A stretch of DNA of 64,000 bases from Govania unica (GCF_027920805.1 NZ_JANWOI010000004.1:1-64000); one strand, 5' to 3'. Positions 45,049 to 54,264 are shown, numbered from the stretch's first letter. Program-made: numbers and translations. Notes: generated by a model from the letters alone, not told the origin.

Positions 45049-45573
45049 ATGATTTTTTCCCTGGGAGAGCGTCGGCTCAAGACCGATACGGAGCAGCATT
45101 TTATCGCCCCGACCGCAAGCGTCGTCGGCTCGGTGGAGCTTGGCGACTGGGCCAGTGTCTGGTTCGGCACCGTCATGCGGGCCGACCATGATGTTATTCG
45201 TCTCGGCGCGCGCACCAATGTGCAGGATGGCTGCGTGCTGCATGTGGGGGAAAATGAACCCTGCATTCTTGGCGATCAGGTCACTGTCGGCCATATGGTC
45301 ATGCTGCACAGCGTCCATGTGGGCGACAATTCGCTGATCGGCAACGGCGCGATCCTTCTGGACAACGCACGCATCGGCAAAAACGTTATTATCGCCGCGA
45401 ATACTCTCATTCCGCCGGGCAAGGAGATTCCGGACGGCGTGGTGGTCATGGGCTCGCCGTATAAAATTGTACGTGAGGTGACCGAGAAGGACCTCTGGCT
45501 CATTGATATGAGCTGGCGGCATTATGTGGAGAATGCCCAAAGGTTTTGCCGCGATTTGCAGGCCGAGAGCTGA
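45049..45573 (+). CDS. Gamma-class carbonic anhydrase-like protein
   Basis: A 174-residue left-handed beta-helix protein with hexapeptide repeats and the three zinc-ligand histidines of the gamma class: His65 in GCVLHV, His82 and His87 in GHMVMLHS. It hydrates CO2 or belongs to the closely related YrdA/PaaY-type acyltransferase-like proteins. PaaY accompanies phenylacetate genes in some bacteria, but here the paa operon is about 27 kb away, so I do not use that name. Confidence 0.9.
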   Translation: MIFSLGERRLKTDTEQHFIAPTASVVGSVELGDWASVWFGTVMRADHDVIRLGARTNVQDGCVLHVGENEPCILGDQVTVGHMVMLHSVHVGDNSLIGNGAILLDNARIGKNVIIAANTLIPPGKEIPDGVVVMGSPYKIVREVTEKDLWLIDMSWRHYVENAQRFCRDLQAES

Positions 45574-45697
45574 AAATTGTTGAACCCGCGTCCGCCTCTC
45601 AGTAACAAGGAACCCGGCTGGACTATAAAAACATCCTAATCCGGCCGGATGAGTTCAACGGGAATCCGCCGCAGGGCGGTCGAAGGGGCGCGGCGTC

Positions 45698-46921
45698 ATG
45701 GCGAAAACAATCATCATCATCGGGGCGGGACAGGCCGCAGCGCAGGCCATTCAAACCCTGCGCGCGAAGGGCAGCGATGAGCGCATTATCCTCATCGGCG
45801 ACGAGCCCTATCTGCCCTATGACCGCCCGCCGCTGTCCAAAGGATTGCTCGCCGGGGATATCGAGCTTGAGCGCCTTTATTTCAAAAAACCGGCGTTTTA
45901 TGAGGACAAGGCAGTCGATCTGCATCTCCGCACCCGGGTTGAAGCCATTGACCGCGCGGCGAAAACCGTAACATTGTCCGATGGCGCGCCGCTCGCCTAT
46001 GACGATCTGATCATCGCGACCGGGGCGCGGGTGCGCAAACTGTCGCTGCCGGGGTCGGACCTTAAAGGCATTCATTACCTGCGCTCCATTGACGATGTGC
46101 TGGGCATTCGCGATGAGATGACGCCGGGCAGCAGGCTTGCCATCGTCGGCGCCGGTTATATCGGGCTTGAGGTTGCGGCGGTGGCGCGCAAGCTTGGGGT
46201 CGAGGTGACGGTGCTTGAGGCGCTCGACCGGGTCATGACCCGTGTGGTGGCAGCCCCGGTTTCGCATTTTTATGAGGGCGTGCATCGCGAGGCCGGAGTC
46301 GATCTCCGGCTAGGCATCGGCATTTCGGGCTTTGAGGGTGGGGCCGGAGACGGCGGGCGCGTGACCTCGGTGCGGCTTGCTGACGGCTCTCATCTGCCCT
46401 GCGACCTTGCCATCGTCGGTATTGGCGTGGTGCCCAATGTGGAACTGGCCGAAGACGCCGGGCTTGAGGTCGGCAACGGGATTGTGGTCGATGATTGCGC
46501 GCGGACGAGCGACCCGCATATCTATGCCGCCGGGGATTGCACCAATCATCCGAACGCGCTCCTGGGCGCGCGCATCCGGCTTGAATCGGTGCAGAACGCG
46601 GTCAGTCAGGGCAAGGCGGCGGCGCTCGCCATCCTTGGCATGGCGGAATCCTATGCTGAAGTGCCGTGGTTCTGGTCTGATCAATATGATCTTAAATTGC
46701 AGATTGCCGGACTTTGGGAACCCACCGACGAGTTGGTCTTGCGCGGTGACCCCCAAAGCCGTAAGTTTTCCGCCGTTTATGTGAGGGATGGTGCAATTGC
46801 GGCCATCAATGTTGTCAATAACCTCAAGGATTTCCTGCCGGCTAAAAAGCTGATCGGCGAACGGCGGGTGGTGGATCGGGCAAAGCTCAGCGACCCCGAA
46901 ATTTCGCTCAAGGACCTTTGA
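45698..46921 (+). CDS. FAD-dependent ferredoxin reductase
   Basis: A 407-residue pyridine-nucleotide-disulphide-type oxidoreductase of the putidaredoxin/rhodocoxin reductase kind. FAD-binding IIIGAGQAAAQAIQTL is at the N terminus, the NAD-binding fold RLAIVGAGYIGLEVAAVA in the middle, and the second FAD motif DPHIYAAGDCTNHPN near residue 275. A ferredoxin gene follows after 31 bases, so the two form a NADH-to-ferredoxin pair of the class that serves P450s or Rieske oxygenases. No such oxygenase is beside them. Confidence 0.92.
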   Translation: MAKTIIIIGAGQAAAQAIQTLRAKGSDERIILIGDEPYLPYDRPPLSKGLLAGDIELERLYFKKPAFYEDKAVDLHLRTRVEAIDRAAKTVTLSDGAPLAYDDLIIATGARVRKLSLPGSDLKGIHYLRSIDDVLGIRDEMTPGSRLAIVGAGYIGLEVAAVARKLGVEVTVLEALDRVMTRVVAAPVSHFYEGVHREAGVDLRLGIGISGFEGGAGDGGRVTSVRLADGSHLPCDLAIVGIGVVPNVELAEDAGLEVGNGIVVDDCARTSDPHIYAAGDCTNHPNALLGARIRLESVQNAVSQGKAAALAILGMAESYAEVPWFWSDQYDLKLQIAGLWEPTDELVLRGDPQSRKFSAVYVRDGAIAAINVVNNLKDFLPAKKLIGERRVVDRAKLSDPEISLKDL

Positions 46922-46952
46922 GACTAAAGTAAAGCCCGAGGAAACAGACATT

Positions 46953-47270
46953 ATGGCCAAGTTGATTGTAACGAACCGCGACGGGGAAACCTCCACCATC
47001 GAAGCCGATACCGGCATTTCCTTGATGGAAAACCTGCGCGACAATGATTTTGAACTGGCCGCCATTTGCGGCGGCATGTGCTCCTGCGCGACCTGCCATG
47101 TTTTCATCGATGAAGACTGGATGGCCAAGGTCGGTCCGCGCAGCGAGGACGAAAACGATCTTCTGGGCGAACTTGACAGCTTCAACGACGCCAGTTCGCG
47201 GCTGAGCTGTCAGATCGAAGTGACGAAGGAACTCGATGGCCTGATGGTCACCATTGCTCCGGACGAATAA
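46953..47270 (+). CDS. Adrenodoxin-type [2Fe-2S] ferredoxin
   Basis: A 105-residue ferredoxin with cluster ligands Cys39, Cys45, Cys48 and Cys86, in CGGMCSCATCH and LSCQIEV. It is the electron acceptor of the reductase encoded just upstream. It is distinct from the Isc-operon ferredoxin because no isc genes are near. A strong terminator closes the pair. Confidence 0.94.
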   Translation: MAKLIVTNRDGETSTIEADTGISLMENLRDNDFELAAICGGMCSCATCHVFIDEDWMAKVGPRSEDENDLLGELDSFNDASSRLSCQIEVTKELDGLMVTIAPDE

Positions 47271-47293
47271 TCGCTTTTTGCCGGACGACATTT

Positions 47294-47344
47294 AAAGCCG
47301 CCCATTCCGCTGCAATCTGCAGATGAAGGAGTGGGCGGCTTTTT
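47294..47344 (+). terminator. Rho-independent terminator of the ferredoxin gene
   Basis: AAAGCCGCCCA pairs with TGGGCGGCTTT, with an inner CTGCA...TGCAG stem, and is followed by a T-run. It lies 24 bases after the stop codon. Confidence 0.9.
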
Positions 47345-47461
47345 GTCGTCTATAAGAAAGATGTGAAGGTTTTGTGACAAGGGCGCCCTGTTAAGTCGGT
47401 GTTAAACAGCTGCCCGTTACATGGCACAGGCAATTCCCGCCGCCTATTCCGAGTGTGAACC

Positions 47462-48664
47462 ATGTCCGAGAAGATCCAGAGGCTGGCCCTGCCGATCGAC
47501 CCGACAACGGACAGCACGCAATGCCATGATCTTTATGAGCGTTTTTCTGCTGATCCCGACTTGCTGGCGATCCCGGTGCTGGCTGGCCGGTCTCCGGTCG
47601 GGCTGGTGAACCGGGAGGACTTCATGGTGGCGCTCGCCAATAAATATGGCCGGGCGCTTTATGAGGGCAAGCCGGTATCGGTGCTGATGGATGCCCGCCC
47701 GCTGATCGTCGAAGGTTATAACAGTCTCGATTTTGTCAGCCAGTATGTGGCCAGCGAACGGCCGAGCGCCTTGTTGAAGGGCTTCATCATCACCCTCGAA
47801 GGCGCCTATATCGGCGTTGTCTCGGGGCTCAGTCTGGTGCAGGCGACCACCGAACGGCTGCGCCGCCAGACCATCGAACTTGAGGAGGCGCGGGCCGCCG
47901 CCGAAGACGCGAGCCGGGCCAAATCGACCTTTCTCGCCACCGTCAGCCATGAATTGCGCACGCCTTTGAACGCCATCATCGGCTTCGCCACCTTCATGCT
48001 GTCGGAGCCCTACGGCCCGGTGCAGCCCGATCGCTATGGCGGATATGTGAAGGATATCGCCACCAGCGGCGAGCATCTTCTCAGGCTTATCAACGATATT
48101 CTCGATATGTCGCGCATCGAGGCCGGACGGCTTGAACTCAGATGCAGCCTGTTCGATCCGATCGAGGTGGTTGTGGCCTCGCTCCGCATGTTGCGGCCGC
48201 AGATCGACAAGGCCGGTCATAATGTGACGCTCGATCTTGACGACAAGCTTGGTGAGATCAGGGGGGATGATCGGGCGCTCAAGCAGATTTTTGTCAATTT
48301 GCTGGCGAACGCTATCAAATTCACCCCGCCGGGCGGCCGGATCAGTGTGCATGCCACGGCAGAGGGCCCGGATCATATCCGCTTTGACGTGCGCGACAGC
48401 GGCATTGGAATGGCGGCCGATCAGATCACCACCGCCCTCAAACCCTTTGGCCAGATTGATTCGTCGCTCAGCCGTCAACATGCCGGTACCGGCCTTGGCC
48501 TGCCGCTGGTGCTGGCCTTTGTCGAGGCCCATGGCGGCAATCTGCAGATTGATAGCAAACCCAGTGAGGGCACCCGGATCAGCGTCATCCTGCCGCGCAA
48601 TCTCGAAGGCGACGGGTTGGACGAGCTTGATGCCGGCGTCAGCGAGGCCCGGGCGTCAGCCTAA
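47462..48664 (+). CDS. Soluble histidine kinase with N-terminal CBS-like module
   Basis: A 400-residue sensor kinase with no membrane segments. Residues 20-130 form a CBS-like pair (LLAIPVLAGRSPVGLVNRED...GFIITLEGAYIGVVSG), a coiled-coil linker follows (about 131-155), then HisKA with phospho-acceptor His163 in VSHELRTPLNAIIGF and HATPase_c with NLLANAIKFTPPGG, DSGIGM and GTGLGL. No response regulator lies beside it, so it is an orphan kinase here. CBS modules often sense adenine nucleotides, which is a guess for this case. The stop overlaps the converging amidase gene by nine bases. Confidence 0.92.
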   Translation: MSEKIQRLALPIDPTTDSTQCHDLYERFSADPDLLAIPVLAGRSPVGLVNREDFMVALANKYGRALYEGKPVSVLMDARPLIVEGYNSLDFVSQYVASERPSALLKGFIITLEGAYIGVVSGLSLVQATTERLRRQTIELEEARAAAEDASRAKSTFLATVSHELRTPLNAIIGFATFMLSEPYGPVQPDRYGGYVKDIATSGEHLLRLINDILDMSRIEAGRLELRCSLFDPIEVVVASLRMLRPQIDKAGHNVTLDLDDKLGEIRGDDRALKQIFVNLLANAIKFTPPGGRISVHATAEGPDHIRFDVRDSGIGMAADQITTALKPFGQIDSSLSRQHAGTGLGLPLVLAFVEAHGGNLQIDSKPSEGTRISVILPRNLEGDGLDELDAGVSEARASA

Positions 48665-49462
48665 CACGCGCAACGTCTCCACCGGGATGCGTTCACGGAC
48701 GGCGCGGACGGCGGCCTTGTCGATGGTTGCGATCAGAATGGCTTCGTCCGCTCGGGCTTCGGCGAGCACGGCGCCCCAGGGGTCGACCATCAGGGAATGG
48801 CCCCAATTGGCCTTGGCGCCATTGTCAAAGCCGCCATGCTGGTTCGGGGCGATCATATAGCACTGATTTTCAATGGCGCGGGCGCGGATGAGCACGTTCC
48901 AATGGGCTTCGCCGGTGACATGGGTGAAGGCGCTCGGGATGACGATCACATCCGCGCCGCGTGAGCGGAGGGCGGTGAATAATTCGCCGAAGCGCAGATC
49001 GAAACAGATGGCGCAACCGAAGGTGAGGCCGTCAAGCTCATAGGTCACAATGTCCCGGCCGCCGCCGACCACGGCGGATTCGTGATAGGCGGTGCCGTCC
49101 GGGGCAGTGATGTCGAAGCGGTGAATCTTGCGATAGCGTGCGATCTCGCGGCCGTCGCGATCAAACACGACGCTGGTGTTGAAGGGCTTGTCCGCCGTGC
49201 GTTCGCTCATGCTGCCGGCATGGACGGCGACCTTGTGGGTCCGGGCGAATGCGGCCAGCGCTTCATAAGCCGGGCCGCCGGGCATGGCTTCGGCATTGGC
49301 GGCCATGATGGCGGCGTCGGTCGAATAGCAGGTAAAATTTTCCGGCAACACGATGAGATCGGGGGCATGAAGGGTCTTGGCCTCGGTCATGAGGCGGAGC
49401 GCGCGGGCCAGATTGGCGGCTTTGTCGGTTTGCGCGTTCATCTGGATGACGGCGATTTTCAT
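48656..49462 (-). CDS. Nitrilase-superfamily amidase (Nit1/Nit2-like)
   Basis: A 268-residue carbon-nitrogen hydrolase with the Glu-Lys-Cys triad: Glu41 in VLPENF, Lys112 in YRKIHRFD, and Cys153 in CAICFDLRFGEL. It is closest to the Nit1/Nit2 branch, which repairs deaminated glutathione or hydrolyses omega-amides. It is the last gene of the PPK2-exonuclease-kinase-amidase run, and its ATG overlaps the kinase stop as ATGA. The exact substrate is not determined. Confidence 0.9.
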   Translation of the reverse strand: MKIAVIQMNAQTDKAANLARALRLMTEAKTLHAPDLIVLPENFTCYSTDAAIMAANAEAMPGGPAYEALAAFARTHKVAVHAGSMSERTADKPFNTSVVFDRDGREIARYRKIHRFDITAPDGTAYHESAVVGGGRDIVTYELDGLTFGCAICFDLRFGELFTALRSRGADVIVIPSAFTHVTGEAHWNVLIRARAIENQCYMIAPNQHGGFDNGAKANWGHSLMVDPWGAVLAEARADEAILIATIDKAAVRAVRERIPVETLRVLG

Positions 49463-50979
49463 GCGGGCCTCCTTATGGTGACGTTCAGGGCCGCGCGGGC
49501 GCTGGTTATGACCTCGGCGATTGTGCCTGCACCATCGATCCGGGTCCAGTGAATGGCTCCGAGATCGGCGGTCTGCTGGCTTCGCAGCACCGTGAGGGTG
49601 GCGTCCGAGGCATCATGAACGCGGCCGTTGATGCGGCTTTCAAGACGGGCGTCGGGGACATCGAGCCAGAGGCCCTGAAAGGTTACCCCGCAATCGCGGG
49701 CGATGCGTTCGGCCCGGGCCCGTCCCCGTGGCGACATATGGGTGGCGTCGAGAATGACGCTGAGCCCGGCCTTGAGGGTCGTGCGGGCGTCGGCCTCCAG
49801 GCGGTCGAACATAGCGCGAGTGACGGCGGGGGCATAAGCGCTTTCCGGCAGTTTGACTTCGGGGGCGACGCCTTCCATGCGTTTGCGGATTTCGTCGCTG
49901 CGGAGCAGGATCGCGCCGGGCCCGGGCCCAAGATTGGGCGCGAGGGCGCGGGCCACGGTGGATTTTCCCGACCCGGACAGGCCGCCGACTGCGAGCAGAC
50001 AAGGGACGGCCGGGCTCAGCACGGCATCGGCCACCGCGAGATAGCGCAGGGCGCGGTCGTCGGCGCCGGTCATCAGTTCGCTCATCACGCGGATGAGGGC
50101 GCGGGTGCCGAGATAAAGCGGCAGAAGATCAAGCCCGTCGTAGTCCCGTGTGGCGGCGAGATAGCGGTTCAGCAGCAGATTGGCGTGATCGGGAAGGTCA
50201 TGGGCCAGCAGATCCATGACGGCGAAGGCGAGATCGAACAGGACGTCGATGGTGGCGATGGCGTCGCTGAATTCGATGCCGTCAAAGGGCCGGGGGATGC
50301 CATCAAGCATGACGATATTGCCGAGATGGAGATCGCCATGGCAGAGCCGCACTTTGCCCTGAGTCCGGCGGGCGTCGATCCGCGCCGCTTTGACCTCGGT
50401 CAGGGTCAGCAGCCGGTCGGCCAAGGCCTGGCCACGCGCGGCAAGCTCCCGGTTGCGGCTGTGGTCGAGCGTCTGGCGCAAGTCGGTGATGGCGACCTTG
50501 AGCGCGTCGGGGCTGCCCTGGGTTTGATCGGGGGCGAGGCTCCCATGGAAAGCGGCGATGACATCGGCAAGTTCGGCGGCATGACGGAGGGTGAAGCTGC
50601 CGGATGCGGCCATGCGGCTTGCCAGCGCCTCGTCGGGGAAGCGGTTCATGACGATGAGCCAGTCCACGGGTTCGCCCGATCCGTCGAGTGCAAGTTTACC
50701 GTCTGCCTCCCGGGTGACGGCGACGACGCCAAGATAGAGACCGGGGGCCAGACGGCGGTTCAGCTCCATTTCATGGCGGCAGGCGGTGGCGCGGGCGTCA
50801 AGGGGCGCGTAATCAAGAAACGGTAAGGTGACGGGGCGCTTTAATTTATAGGCACGGTCCGGGGTCAGAAACAGGTGCGAGATCTGGGTGGTGATGACGC
50901 GGACCGCTGCGCCGCCGTGGCTCGCCGGGTCGGCGAGGAAGGCGATGACGTCCTGTTGCGTTTTCTCATGCGGCTGCAT
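49459..50979 (-). CDS. Fused APH-like kinase and P-loop (AAA) kinase
   Basis: A 506-residue two-domain protein. The N-terminal half (to about 330) is an aminoglycoside-phosphotransferase/choline-kinase-like domain with the Brenner motif LCHGDLHLGNI and a following FDGIEFSD. The C-terminal half is a P-loop kinase with Walker A VGGLSGSGKSTVA and a later LDATHMSPRGRA. This fusion is a known but uncharacterised type (COG2187 with COG0645); similarity to resistance enzymes is structural and does not imply antibiotic resistance. The ATG at 50979 overlaps the exonuclease by 14 bases; a TTG six codons earlier is an alternative. Confidence 0.85.
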   Translation of the reverse strand: MQPHEKTQQDVIAFLADPASHGGAAVRVITTQISHLFLTPDRAYKLKRPVTLPFLDYAPLDARATACRHEMELNRRLAPGLYLGVVAVTREADGKLALDGSGEPVDWLIVMNRFPDEALASRMAASGSFTLRHAAELADVIAAFHGSLAPDQTQGSPDALKVAITDLRQTLDHSRNRELAARGQALADRLLTLTEVKAARIDARRTQGKVRLCHGDLHLGNIVMLDGIPRPFDGIEFSDAIATIDVLFDLAFAVMDLLAHDLPDHANLLLNRYLAATRDYDGLDLLPLYLGTRALIRVMSELMTGADDRALRYLAVADAVLSPAVPCLLAVGGLSGSGKSTVARALAPNLGPGPGAILLRSDEIRKRMEGVAPEVKLPESAYAPAVTRAMFDRLEADARTTLKAGLSVILDATHMSPRGRARAERIARDCGVTFQGLWLDVPDARLESRINGRVHDASDATLTVLRSQQTADLGAIHWTRIDGAGTIAEVITSARAALNVTIRRPA

Positions 50980-51475
50980 GCTGCCAGCCGTCTTCAAGGG
51001 CGGCGATCACGATGGCGGCGCAGGCGCGGGAATCCGAATCGGCCCGGTGATGATCCAGCGGAATGGCCAGATAGCGGCAGACATCCGGCAGTTTGGTGGG
51101 TCGGAGATTCCACATCTTGCGGGCCAGATCGACGGTGCAGAGATAAGGTAGCGGCGGCGGTGTGAGGCCATAGGTGTCACAGCAGCCCTCAAGCACGCCG
51201 CGATCAAAGCGGGCGTTATGGGCGGAGATGAAATCGACGCCCTCGAAAAACGGGGCGATCTCGGGCCAGAGGGTGGCGAAGTCGGGGGCGTCGGCCACAT
51301 CGTCCCGGGTGATGCCATGGACCCAGGTAAAGCGGAATTCGAGGCTTGGGGGGCGGATGAGATGCACCGCCTCGGCGACAATCTTTCCCTGTTCAACGCG
51401 CACGAGGCCAATGGCGCAGGCACTGTCGCGGGCATTGTTGGCGGTTTCGAAATCGATGGCTGTGAATGTCGTCAT
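50966..51475 (-). CDS. DEDDh 3'-5' exonuclease
   Basis: A 169-residue exonuclease of the DnaQ/epsilon-like superfamily. Acidic motifs are TAIDFETAN (Exo I), SAHNARFDRGVL (Exo II), and HRADSDSRACA (Exo III, with the DEDDh histidine). The ATG at 51475 follows AAGGA; a more upstream start is possible. A single catalytic domain without a polymerase partner suggests nucleic-acid repair or nucleotide turnover. It is second in the operon, after the PPK2 gene. Confidence 0.9.
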   Translation of the reverse strand: MTTFTAIDFETANNARDSACAIGLVRVEQGKIVAEAVHLIRPPSLEFRFTWVHGITRDDVADAPDFATLWPEIAPFFEGVDFISAHNARFDRGVLEGCCDTYGLTPPPLPYLCTVDLARKMWNLRPTKLPDVCRYLAIPLDHHRADSDSRACAAIVIAALEDGWQHAAA

Positions 51476-51508
51476 TTGCGGCGATCCTTGCATGAGAGCG
51501 CGCAAGGA

Positions 51509-52981
51509 TCAATCCTTCTTGAGGGCGGATTCCAGCCGGTCGGCAATCAGGCCCAAGGTGCGCGCCCGTGCTACCGGTTTGTTGTCGGACGGGATCACTG
51601 TCCAGGGTGCGAGATCCGTATGGGTATAGGTGAGCATGTCGGCAAGCGCCTTTTCATAGCTCGTCCGTTTGCGGCGGTTGCGCCAGTCATCCTCGGTGAT
51701 TTTGAAGTTTTTCCAGGGCGTATCCTCGCGCTCCTTGAAGCGGCGGGACTGTTCGGCCGAGGAGATATCGAGCCAGATCTTGACCAGAATCACCCCGTGG
51801 CGGCTGATCTCGGATTCGAAATCATTGATTTCCCCATAGGCGCGGGACCATTCCGCGGGTTTGGCAAAACCTTCGACCCGTTCCACCAGCACCCGGCCGT
51901 ACCAGGTGCGATCGAAAATGGTGACATCGTTTTTCGCCGGCAGCGCCTTCCAGAAGCGCCACAGATAGGGATAAAGCAATTCCTCCGAACTCGGGGCGGC
52001 GATCGGCACCACATTGCGGCGGCGCGGGTCGATGCCATGCACGAGATAGCGGATGGTGCCGCCTTTTCCAGCGGCGTCATAGCCTTCGAAGGCGACCACA
52101 AGGGCGCGATCATGGAAGGCTTTGCTGTCCGTCAGGCTGCGGATGCGGCGTTGGGCGTCGAGAATCATGGCCTCCGGATCAGCCGGTTGCTGCTCCGGCG
52201 GATACTGGCCGCGATATGTCAGCAAGGCGGGGGCCATTTTGAGGGGGGGTAGATCCGGGCCAGCCTCGGGGACCGGCGGCTTGTGCAGGGCATCGAGAAT
52301 GGCGTGGCACAGGCTGTCGGTGGGCGCGGTTTTGTCTGTGTCCTCCGCATCCATATCGATGCGGGTCCAATCGCATCTCGTGGCGCTGGTCTCCAGTTCC
52401 GGATCGATGCGTTTGCGGTATGTCTTATAGCCTGCAAGCGTGACACGGTCACGGTCACTGATCTGCCAGCGGGTCTCCTTGCTGCTGTCGAGGTCGTGGA
52501 GGCGCGCCTTCATCGAGGCCTTCGAGCGGTCGAGCCAGACCTTCATCACGCGCACGCGTTCATTGGTCAGAAAGCGCTCGCTATGGTCGCGCCGGGCCAG
52601 TTTGGCGACGAGATCCTTCGGCGGTTTTCGCGTTGGATCGAATAAGAAATGGTACCAGCCTTCAATCAGGATGGTGATGGTGCCGCGCGCGGGCGTGCGC
52701 ATCCAGAACCGCCGGGCGGAGGGAAACAGTTTCAGCTCCATGCGGTCCATCTGATCAACCTGGGCATCGAGTGCGTGCACCCGGATATTGCGCGGGTCCA
52801 TGCGGACATTCAGCTGATTGATGATGGTCTCGATATCCGCCGACAGCATGCCGGCGAGCACAATGACAAGGCCATGGGTCTGCTGCTCGCTGAAATGAAA
52901 CTGGCTGTCGAGAAGGGATGTGCGGAGGGCCTCCCCCGTGGGCAGGCTAGTGGCTTTCGAGGGGGTGCGCTTTGCGGCCAT
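51509..52981 (-). CDS. Two-domain PPK2, polyphosphate:AMP phosphotransferase type
   Basis: A 490-residue PPK2 protein with two kinase-like halves, the layout of class II (Pap) enzymes that phosphorylate AMP from polyphosphate. The C-terminal half carries Walker A FEGYDAAGKGGTIRYL, the lid-type segment FDRTWYGRVLVERVEG and the Walker-B-type VKIWLDIS. The N-terminal half keeps only VIVLAGMLSADIETIINQL and looks inactive. An ATG at 52981 is used; a more upstream start in the frame is less likely. It leads the operon with exonuclease, APH-like kinase and amidase. Confidence 0.88.
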   Translation of the reverse strand: MAAKRTPSKATSLPTGEALRTSLLDSQFHFSEQQTHGLVIVLAGMLSADIETIINQLNVRMDPRNIRVHALDAQVDQMDRMELKLFPSARRFWMRTPARGTITILIEGWYHFLFDPTRKPPKDLVAKLARRDHSERFLTNERVRVMKVWLDRSKASMKARLHDLDSSKETRWQISDRDRVTLAGYKTYRKRIDPELETSATRCDWTRIDMDAEDTDKTAPTDSLCHAILDALHKPPVPEAGPDLPPLKMAPALLTYRGQYPPEQQPADPEAMILDAQRRIRSLTDSKAFHDRALVVAFEGYDAAGKGGTIRYLVHGIDPRRRNVVPIAAPSSEELLYPYLWRFWKALPAKNDVTIFDRTWYGRVLVERVEGFAKPAEWSRAYGEINDFESEISRHGVILVKIWLDISSAEQSRRFKEREDTPWKNFKITEDDWRNRRKRTSYEKALADMLTYTHTDLAPWTVIPSDNKPVARARTLGLIADRLESALKKD

Positions 52982-53040
52982 GGTCCGAGTATGATCTACC
53001 GGGCCACGGCCTGACAAGAGCCAGAATCTAGAGCCAGAAT

Positions 53041-54264
53041 CTAGAGCTTGTCTTCAGGCCAGGACTCGATGACCTCGACCAGCCGGGTGAGGAAGCTGTT
53101 GGTCTGATAACCGTCGAGCACGCGATGGTCGATGGTCAGTGTCACATAGGCTTTCTGCCGGATCTGGATGCTGTCCTGGCCATCCTGGGTGACGACGGTG
53201 AGTCGCTTTTCCAGTTTACCGATGCCGAGGATCGCCGACTGCGGCTGATTGATAATGATCGGGGTGGCGAGCAGGCTGCCCGAGACGCCATGGTTTGAAA
53301 TGGTGAAGGTGCCGCCGCGCACGTCCTGCGGCTCAAGCTTGCCGGTGCGGGCTTTGTCGGTCAGGGCCTGCAACTGCCCGGCGATGCCAAGGAGATTGAG
53401 CGTCTGGGCCCGCTGGATCACCGGCACGATCAGGCCCTTGTCCTCAAGCGCGGTGCCGACGCCGATATTGGCGTCATGAAACAGTTCAAGCCCGTCATCA
53501 TGATAGCGCGAATTGACCGTTGGCACGGCGGCGATGGCGTCGCAGCAGGCGGCGACGAAATAGGCGGTCAGGGTCAATTTGACGCCCTGTTGGGCAAAGG
53601 TGTCCTTATGCCGCTTGCGATGGGCGATGATGCGGCTGAAATCGGCCTCGAACACGCTGGTCACATGGGGCGCGGTATGGAGCAGGCTTTCGACCATATG
53701 GGCGGCAATGCGCTGACGCATGTTGTCATGGGGGACGAAGCTTGTGCCCGCGCTGCGCGCGAGCGGGGGCTTGGCTATGGCTTTGGGCGCGGCTTTGGCG
53801 GTCGGCGTTTCCCGGCCTTTGACATAGCCAAGCACATCGTCACGGCGCAGGCGGCCGCCGATACCGGTGCCCTCAATGGCGGCCGGATCGAGATCGTGGA
53901 GGCTGAGGAGACGGCGCACCAGCGGGCTCAGTTTCTGGCTGCGTTCAGCCTGAGCGGCGATCGGTTTATCGGTGGCGGCTGCGTGGGTTTCCGCTTTAGC
54001 CGGTGCCGCCACAGCCCCGCTGTCGATGCGGGCGAGCAGCGTGCCGGGATCGACGTCGGTGCCTTCGGCCACAAGAATGTCACCGAGAATGCCGGACGCC
54101 GGAGCGGACACTTCCATGGCCACTTTGTCGGTTTCAAGCTCCACCAGCGGTTCATGGATGGTGACCTGATCGCCCGGCTGCTTGAGCCAGCGGGCAACGC
54201 GGGAGCGGGTGCCTTCGTCCTGACCTTCAGGGGCCTTGACGTCGATGCGGGTGAGGGTGGTCAT
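53041..54264 (-). CDS. 2-oxoacid dehydrogenase E2 (dihydrolipoyl acyltransferase)
   Basis: A 407-residue E2 subunit. An N-terminal lipoyl domain carries the lipoylated Lys47 in ETDKVAMEV, a peripheral subunit-binding domain reads LSPLVRRLLSLHDLDPAAIE, and the catalytic domain ends with DHRVLDG (His380, Asp384). It pairs with the E1 gene 13 bases upstream. The acyl substrate is probably a branched-chain or other 2-oxoacid, judged from the E1 type. The E3 gene is not in the window. GGGAGAAA precedes the ATG. Confidence 0.92.
   Translation of the reverse strand: MTTLTRIDVKAPEGQDEGTRSRVARWLKQPGDQVTIHEPLVELETDKVAMEVSAPASGILGDILVAEGTDVDPGTLLARIDSGAVAAPAKAETHAAATDKPIAAQAERSQKLSPLVRRLLSLHDLDPAAIEGTGIGGRLRRDDVLGYVKGRETPTAKAAPKAIAKPPLARSAGTSFVPHDNMRQRIAAHMVESLLHTAPHVTSVFEADFSRIIAHRKRHKDTFAQQGVKLTLTAYFVAACCDAIAAVPTVNSRYHDDGLELFHDANIGVGTALEDKGLIVPVIQRAQTLNLLGIAGQLQALTDKARTGKLEPQDVRGGTFTISNHGVSGSLLATPIIINQPQSAILGIGKLEKRLTVVTQDGQDSIQIRQKAYVTLTIDHRVLDGYQTNSFLTRLVEVIESWPEDKL

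Noticed and set aside
47444-48532. A 362-codon antisense frame over the histidine kinase
   Set aside because: The kinase strand has intact H, N, G1 and G2 boxes. The antisense frame is a shadow of its codon pattern.
49549-50826. A 425-codon plus-strand frame over the fused kinase
   Set aside because: Glycine-rich shadow sequence with no motif; the minus strand holds Brenner and Walker motifs.
49459-50979. Antibiotic-resistance phosphotransferase
   Set aside because: The APH-like domain is fused to a P-loop kinase and sits in a metabolic operon. This fusion is a chromosomal family of unknown role, not a known resistance gene.
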